DNA of 38,997 nt from the NCBI GenBank assembly GCA_009787785.1, contig WQSR01000022.1, positions 1-38,997 on the forward strand. Direction: 5' to 3'. Position numbers and translations under genes: made by a program. Origin of the DNA: Defluviitaleaceae bacterium (GTDB taxonomy: Bacteria > Bacillota > Clostridia > Lachnospirales > WQUN01). The notes under the pieces were generated by a model. The model ran no database searches, was not told the DNA's origin, and saw only the letters and a list, made by a program, of their open reading frames with translations. Numbering within the stretch: the stretch's first letter is position 1; each line of letters begins with the position of its first letter. Positions 34,783 through 38,997 of this stretch are shown here, in pieces.

Positions 34783-35409
34783 TTAGTTCATTAATTGCCC
34801 GCTTTGTTTTTTACCGCGCCACCTGTCAAAAAAGACCAGCGCAAGCGACAGCACGGAAACGGCAATAAATATAATGCCAAACCAAACGAAAGCCATCGGC
34901 CAGCCTATCACTTGAGGCTCCATGAAAAAATATGGGAAATAGTTAATTATTTCACCGATAGAAATAAATACTATCCAATAAATTATTGGGAAAATTACTC
35001 CGGCTATAATGTGACTAAAGGTAAAAGTCCCTTTCTTTTCAAACACAAAATAGTTCCCCAACGCAAGCACCATCGACAAAAAGTGTGTAGAAAAGTTTGG
35101 AAAGTCTGAAGTTATAGGGAGTATTTCTTCAACGGCTGGAACAAGAACCAAATTATACACCAGCCCTGTGATGGTAATACTCACCATAACGCTAAATGCT
35201 ATGTAGCTCCTCAGCTTGCACTCCCTATTATATAAAATTACCATTAATACAAAAGCGATTGCGGTTAGTAAATTACTTTGTACTGTGAACGATAAAAAAC
35301 CTTGCGCATCAAAATAATCCCCCAAGTTCATTATAAGTATCGCTCCGGCGGTAATTACTGCCGCGCTTATAAGTAAAAAAGCCTTGTGCATGTTTTGTTT
35401 TGTAAACAT
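34783..35409 (-). CDS. Pr6Pr-family membrane protein
   Basis: 208-aa protein with about six transmembrane segments. The pattern FLSFTVQSNLLTAIAFVLM, GLVYNLVLVP and the late GWPMAFVWFGIIFIAVSVLSLALVF is typical of the poorly characterised Pr6Pr six-helix family. The function is unknown. The start at 35409 follows GAGGAAATAAC. It is 14 bases downstream of the aldo/keto reductase gene and AT-rich like it, forming an operon with it and marR. Confidence 0.75.
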   Translation of the reverse strand: MFTKQNMHKAFLLISAAVITAGAILIMNLGDYFDAQGFLSFTVQSNLLTAIAFVLMVILYNRECKLRSYIAFSVMVSITITGLVYNLVLVPAVEEILPITSDFPNFSTHFLSMVLALGNYFVFEKKGTFTFSHIIAGVIFPIIYWIVFISIGEIINYFPYFFMEPQVIGWPMAFVWFGIIFIAVSVLSLALVFFDRWRGKKQSGQLMN

Positions 35410-35423
35410 TGTTATTTCCTCTT

Positions 35424-36590
35424 TTATCGCATAATCACGCGCCGTCCAATGGCCCACAACAATCGGAGCGGCGGGGATTCAAAGCGGCGTGATACTTTTT
35501 TTAGGTCTTTACGAATGGGAAGGTACTGTGGGCATAGCTTTTCGCATTTACCACATTGATTGCAAAGCCGGGTACTTGCCGGGGTTTTTGAAGTCAAGGC
35601 GGTGGTACTTGTCATATACTGTTGTAATCCTGTTAAAAAGCCTTGCGCATAACTAGAATTGTACGCAGAAAAACAAGCGGGGATATTTATGCCCTTTGGG
35701 CAAGGCAAGCAATAATTACAGCCGGTGCAATTTACTTTGTACGATTTCTTGAAAATATTTACAACATCGGAATACACAGCCAGTTCATCACTTGAAAGCG
35801 GTTTGAAGTTATCCATTGAGTGGAGATTGCGCGCCATAATTTGGTTGCTACTCATCCCACTTAATACCACAGTCACTTCGCTTTGGTTCCAAAGCCACCG
35901 CAATGCCCAATCAGCGGGGGTGCGGTTAGCATCGGCTTTATTGAAAATGTCAACGGCTTGTTTGGGTAAGCCCGTGGCAAGTCTGCCTCCAAGTAAGGGC
36001 TCCATTACAATTACGGGCACATCTTTTTCGGCGGCGGCCAATAAACCTTTTTTTCCCGCTTGATAGTTTTCATCATAATAGTTGTACTGTATCATACAGA
36101 AGCCCCAGTCATAGGCGTCCAAAATTTTCAAAAAATCATCACAGGTACCGTGATGGGAAAATCCTATTTGCTTGATTTTCCCGGTCTTTCTTTTTTCTTC
36201 TATCCATTGCTTGATGCCCATTTTGCACAGCGTATCCCACCCAGAAAAATCCGACAAACTGTGTATAAAGTAGTAATCAATATAATCTGTTTGCAGCCGC
36301 CGGAGCTGTTCGTTGAAAAACTTGTCAAAATCCTCCGCGCTTTTGCACAAAATATAGGGCAGTTTGGTAGCAATATACACATCTTTTCGTTTATTATGTT
36401 TTGCAAGAATTTCCCCTAAAGTAGCCTCGCTGTTTGGGTACGCATAAGCGGTATCAAAGAAATTCACACCACCTTCTATTGCGGTTAAAATCAAGCGTTC
36501 GGTTTCCGCTTTATCGCGGGGAAAGCGCATACAGCCAAGCCCCAGCGCGGAAAGGCTGATTCCCGATTTTTTGTCTTCCCGATATTGCAT
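35424..36590 (-). CDS. Aldo/keto reductase with C-terminal 4Fe-4S domain, second copy
   Basis: 388-aa paralogue in architecture of 5815..6945. An aldo/keto reductase barrel (LSALGLGCMRFP, NFFDTAYAYPNSE, IGFSHHG) is followed by cysteine clusters CTGCNYCLPCP and CNQCGKCEKLCP for 4Fe-4S clusters, and a basic tail. Its codon and base use is more AT-rich than that of the first copy, so it is not a recent local duplicate. It is 27 bases downstream of marR and likely under its control. Confidence 0.87.
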   Translation of the reverse strand: MQYREDKKSGISLSALGLGCMRFPRDKAETERLILTAIEGGVNFFDTAYAYPNSEATLGEILAKHNKRKDVYIATKLPYILCKSAEDFDKFFNEQLRRLQTDYIDYYFIHSLSDFSGWDTLCKMGIKQWIEEKRKTGKIKQIGFSHHGTCDDFLKILDAYDWGFCMIQYNYYDENYQAGKKGLLAAAEKDVPVIVMEPLLGGRLATGLPKQAVDIFNKADANRTPADWALRWLWNQSEVTVVLSGMSSNQIMARNLHSMDNFKPLSSDELAVYSDVVNIFKKSYKVNCTGCNYCLPCPKGINIPACFSAYNSSYAQGFLTGLQQYMTSTTALTSKTPASTRLCNQCGKCEKLCPQYLPIRKDLKKVSRRFESPPLRLLWAIGRRVIMR

Positions 36591-36617
36591 ACTGTCCCCT
36601 CCCCAATTACAACCCCT

Positions 36618-37112
36618 TTATAATGCAGGCTTTTCCATCGACTTCATTTTATGCTCCCATTTAGCGGATACTTCTTGTAATTCCATTTCCATTTCCAGGG
36701 TGTCACCTAATGTGGCTAGCCCCTGGGATAATCGGTTAAGTAAATCCATGCCAATTCTGTCCGCCACCCTTTTGTTTAGCGCAAAAAATGGGTCGAGGGT
36801 TTCTTGGATATATTTTTCACCGAGCGGGGTGAGGCGTATTTCCTTCTCTCGCTTATCCCCCTTGCCGGCCGTAACCGTGATGCGCTTATCGGCTTTGAGT
36901 TGTTTAATGACGCCATTTACGCTCTGTTTTGGCATTTCACATATTTCTGATATTTGCTTTTGCGTAACGGGGTTGTGAAGTTTGAGCACATAAGACACTT
37001 GTATAATTCCATATGGAATTTCGTGCTTCTGCGCGAATTTTGTGTATAATCCCTTGATTCTGCTTACCCCTGCATCAATCGCTCCAATAGCGACATCCGC
37101 TTCATAACCCAT
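36618..37112 (-). CDS. MarR-family transcriptional regulator
   Basis: 164-aa protein. The winged-helix domain has VTQKQISEICEMPKQSVNGVIKQL as recognition helices, and VTAGKGDKREKEIRLTPLGEKY as the wing. This is typical of MarR regulators of stress and efflux or redox genes. GGAGGG precedes ATG 37112. It heads an operon with the aldo/keto reductase and the Pr6Pr-like gene. A palindrome overlapping its own -10 box indicates autoregulation. Confidence 0.9.
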   Translation of the reverse strand: MGYEADVAIGAIDAGVSRIKGLYTKFAQKHEIPYGIIQVSYVLKLHNPVTQKQISEICEMPKQSVNGVIKQLKADKRITVTAGKGDKREKEIRLTPLGEKYIQETLDPFFALNKRVADRIGMDLLNRLSQGLATLGDTLEMEMELQEVSAKWEHKMKSMEKPAL

Positions 37113-37186
37113 AAAATCCCTCCACTTATTGGCATTTTCGCTGGTGGTTTTCTATCTGCCAAAGAAATTGCCAACGATTAACTTAA

Positions 37187-37233
37187 TATAGTATGTAATA
37201 TTACTATATATAGTATAAAAGCACATCTGTCAA
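37187..37233 (-). promoter_or_regulatory. marR promoter with overlapping palindromic operator
   Basis: On the minus strand a perfect TTGACA (37233-37228) and TATATA (37210-37205) are 17 bp apart. TATAGTA/TACTATA at 37187-37193 and 37202-37208 form an inverted repeat with the palindrome GTAATATTAC (37195-37204) inside it. The repeat overlaps the -10 box, where a MarR dimer would block transcription. Confidence 0.7.
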
Positions 37234-37249
37234 GGCTTATATTAATCCT

Positions 37250-37278
37250 AAAAAAAATAAGCCCCCGAAAAATCGGGG
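37250..37278 (-). terminator. Terminator of the lipoprotein gene
   Basis: CCCCGA/TCGGGG (37263-37268 with 37273-37278, 4-base loop) directly follows the stop of the minus-strand lipoprotein gene. On that strand a T-rich run follows (the A's at 37250-37257). Confidence 0.85.
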
Positions 37279-38772
37279 TTAGCCTGTGTGTACAACGCGG
37301 AAGCCATTCCCGTATTCGATGATGCTATAACCCTCGTTCAGGTACATTGTCCAAGACGAATGGCGGCGGTTGCCGTACAGGGATTGCGATGTAATGCGGT
37401 TGCCGTCCATTTCCAGATTTTGTGCCGGCACCATGAAGAAGCGAGTGGCATCCGCCGCGTCTATGCGGCAATAGCCGCTGCGTAAGTTAAGCGTGCCAAA
37501 ACTGCCGGTTAAATCACTGCCCCCGATGATAATCGAACCGAACTCCGCAAAGCTTACCATATGCCCGGAAAAGCCGGCCGAAATACCGGCGGTTAAATCG
37601 CTTTCGTATATAATTAACGTGGGCTGGTTGACGAAAATTCCTGTCAGTCGCGCCAGCATTTGTATACGGTTGTCCGCCCATTGGCGTTCCTCGCGGGAAA
37701 TGGCGGCATAGCCGAAGCGCGTTACATCCACCGTCTCGATGGGCGGCAGTTCGTTGATGTCCATGGCTTCTTTTAGCATATAGCCCAAGTCGGCGCGGTT
37801 GTGTACATTTCGCGCCCAGGGGGCGTCGGTTTCGTTCAGTAAAAATGCGTACATCGCGCCTACGAAGTAGCCAAACATGCGCTCCAGACCCACATCGCGG
37901 ATTTGATACGCCATGCTTTCCATTTCTTGCAGTACCCGTGCGCGGAGTGCCGTCGCTGACGTGGCGGGCAGTGCCATTTCCGTGAACTGCGCCAGCCCTT
38001 CCAGATTCAAGAAAAGATTTTCGTCCTCGGCATGGCCAAAAACGCGCCTGCGTTCGGCGCGGATGGCCAGCGCGTCGGCCACATAAGCCCTACGGGCATC
38101 CCCCGTGGCACGGAAGGCCGTTGTCAGCGCGTTCATCTCCAAACGAATGCTCATGCGCGCTTCCAATTCGTTCATATGGCTATTATCAAACCCCACAAAC
38201 CCGCCAAAAAAATCTGCACATCGCTGATGCCAGTGCATGGCGTAATGCGCCGCAAGGCCCAGCCGATGCGCCGCGCTTCTGGATTGCACCGTGGGCCAAG
38301 ACATAATCACCCATTCCTCGCCGCCGAAGGAGGACGCCGTAACCACGCCCACCGCCCACACATGCACCTCCTCCGGCAACGTGCCGTAGAACACATCGCC
38401 GAAGGGTGCCAGATACCCCGCAGGGTCGGCGCGATTGGCAATGGCATCCCGCGTCACAGGGTCAACCACCATTATGGGCACGTGGAAGGGGAAGCCCCAC
38501 AACGCACCGCCATCGCGGTCGAACATATCCTGCGTGTGCGCCAAAAACGTTGCGACTGTATCAAAAGGAAGCGATATTTCGGGCGGTGGTGGCGCGGGTG
38601 TTTTAACAGGAGTGGGTTCTTCTACGGGGGAGGCCACAGCATAGATGTCATCCGCCGGAATCGTATCATCTTCGGATACGCTCAAGGGCACTTCGCTATA
38701 TTCCGCTGTGCTACGCGAACAACCTACACACAACGTCAGCAACAATACTGCCAGCAGTAATCCGCGCTTCAT
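37279..38772 (-). CDS. Lipoprotein with a degenerate zincin-like (HExxH-related) domain
   Basis: 497-aa protein. The lipoprotein signal peptide ends at Cys18 (LLTLCVGC) and is followed by a Pro-rich linker (about 40-66). The core has AAHYAMHWHQ (174-183), NELEARMSIRLEMNAL (201-216), ALAIRAERRRVFG and LNLEGLAQFTE (255-265). To my recollection this layout matches a family of uncharacterised proteins with HExxHxxQ, a WLRLEWRAL-like helix and EGLAQYT, i.e. a putative metallopeptidase. Here the motif reads H176-Y-A-M-H180, lacking the catalytic Glu, so it may be inactive. ATG 38772 follows GGGGAGAA; a TATAAT box is at 38794-38799 (minus strand). Confidence 0.7.
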   Translation of the reverse strand: MKRGLLLAVLLLTLCVGCSRSTAEYSEVPLSVSEDDTIPADDIYAVASPVEEPTPVKTPAPPPPEISLPFDTVATFLAHTQDMFDRDGGALWGFPFHVPIMVVDPVTRDAIANRADPAGYLAPFGDVFYGTLPEEVHVWAVGVVTASSFGGEEWVIMSWPTVQSRSAAHRLGLAAHYAMHWHQRCADFFGGFVGFDNSHMNELEARMSIRLEMNALTTAFRATGDARRAYVADALAIRAERRRVFGHAEDENLFLNLEGLAQFTEMALPATSATALRARVLQEMESMAYQIRDVGLERMFGYFVGAMYAFLLNETDAPWARNVHNRADLGYMLKEAMDINELPPIETVDVTRFGYAAISREERQWADNRIQMLARLTGIFVNQPTLIIYESDLTAGISAGFSGHMVSFAEFGSIIIGGSDLTGSFGTLNLRSGYCRIDAADATRFFMVPAQNLEMDGNRITSQSLYGNRRHSSWTMYLNEGYSIIEYGNGFRVVHTG

Positions 38773-38888
38773 CCCCGTTCTCCCCAATCACAAATTATAG
38801 CCGATTAAATTGGAAACCGTCTGCCCGACAAGTACTTTGTATGAAATGAACCGTGGGAAGCTTCCGTCCTCGCTTGTACACGAAATTC

Positions 38889-38993
38889 GCCCGAAAGGGC
38901 CCAGCGGCGGCGCAGTGCGCCACGAATGCGCGGGAATTTCCCGCGGAGCGATTGTGAGCGAAGCGAACACCAGTGACGCGGGAACATTCCCGC
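38889..38993. repeat. Cluster of four small perfect hairpins
   Basis: GCCCGAAAGGGC (38889-38900), GGCGCAGTGCGCC (38909-38921), GCGGGAATTTCCCGC (38930-38944) and GCGGGAACATTCCCGC (38978-38993) follow one another. The last two share the same arms, which can also pair across. No gene is visible from 38800 to the window end; this repeat is the only structure in that gap. Like the element at 38-236 it contains GCGGAGC and GAGCGAA words, so the two may be related. Confidence 0.6.
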
Positions 38994-38997
38994 TTGC

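Noticed and set aside
1..38997. tRNA, rRNA, CRISPR or riboswitch
   Set aside because: No cloverleaf, rRNA block, regular spacer-repeat array or recognisable riboswitch core was seen on reading both strands. Small RNAs without such marks would be missed.

Overview
The window looks like a chromosomal segment of an anaerobic, spore-former-related Firmicute (class Clostridia). Evidence for this: a SpoVG homologue, a DnaD-type replication protein with a DnaI/DnaC-like helicase loader, formate-tetrahydrofolate ligase, an acyl-CoA dehydrogenase/ETF module, the GlgC/GlgD pair, ferredoxin-like aldo/keto reductases, strong GGAGG-type ribosome binding sites and TTGACA/TATAAT promoters. Most genes are fairly GC-rich; the ABC-F region (about 21.6-23.6 kb) and the MarR-aldo/keto reductase region (about 34.8-37.2 kb) are visibly more AT-rich. 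No tRNA, rRNA, CRISPR array, transposase or phage structural gene was seen.

Layout. 0-6.9 kb holds housekeeping and metabolic genes: the first codons of a DUF3006-like gene, a 199-bp element bounded by a perfect 42-bp inverted repeat, a ComEC-like metallo-beta-lactamase protein, an RlmM/FtsJ-like RNA methyltransferase divergent from it, a PilZ protein, fhs, galK and an Fe-S aldo/keto reductase. 7.0-21.5 kb is one large catabolic locus: a divergent TetR regulator, then fourteen co-directional genes encoding acyl-CoA dehydrogenase, EtfB, EtfA, a KAS III-like enzyme, LivG, LivF, LivH, LivM, a second KAS III-like enzyme, a CoA-transferase, a LivK-type lipoprotein, a terminator-like hairpin, an alpha/beta hydrolase, a thiolase and a FabG-like reductase. 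21.6-28.0 kb (minus strand) carries an Lsa-type ABC-F protein with a small P-loop kinase, a ribbon-helix-helix protein with DegV, and glgC-glgD-spoVG. 28.1-34.8 kb (plus strand) carries murC, a DnaA-box-rich intergenic region, dnaD and helicase loader genes, a polysaccharide deacetylase, a degenerate EAL-HDOD protein and trmB. 34.8-38.8 kb (minus strand) carries marR-aldo/keto reductase-Pr6Pr-type membrane protein and a large lipoprotein, ending in a cluster of hairpins.

How the genes work together. The 7.7-21.5 kb operon reads as a self-contained system for a carboxylic acid. A HAAT-type ABC transporter would import it, the CoA-transferase would activate it, and the dehydrogenase/ETF, FabG-like reductase and thiolase would process the acyl chain. 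Two paralogous KAS III-fold enzymes are interleaved with the transporter genes. Both keep the catalytic Cys and first His, but the third residue of the triad, Asn in FabH, is His. No enoyl-CoA hydratase or acyl-CoA synthetase is encoded here. This operon is the best candidate for an undescribed system in the window. The second notable structure is the cluster of six DnaA boxes between murC and dnaD, immediately upstream of two replication-initiation genes.
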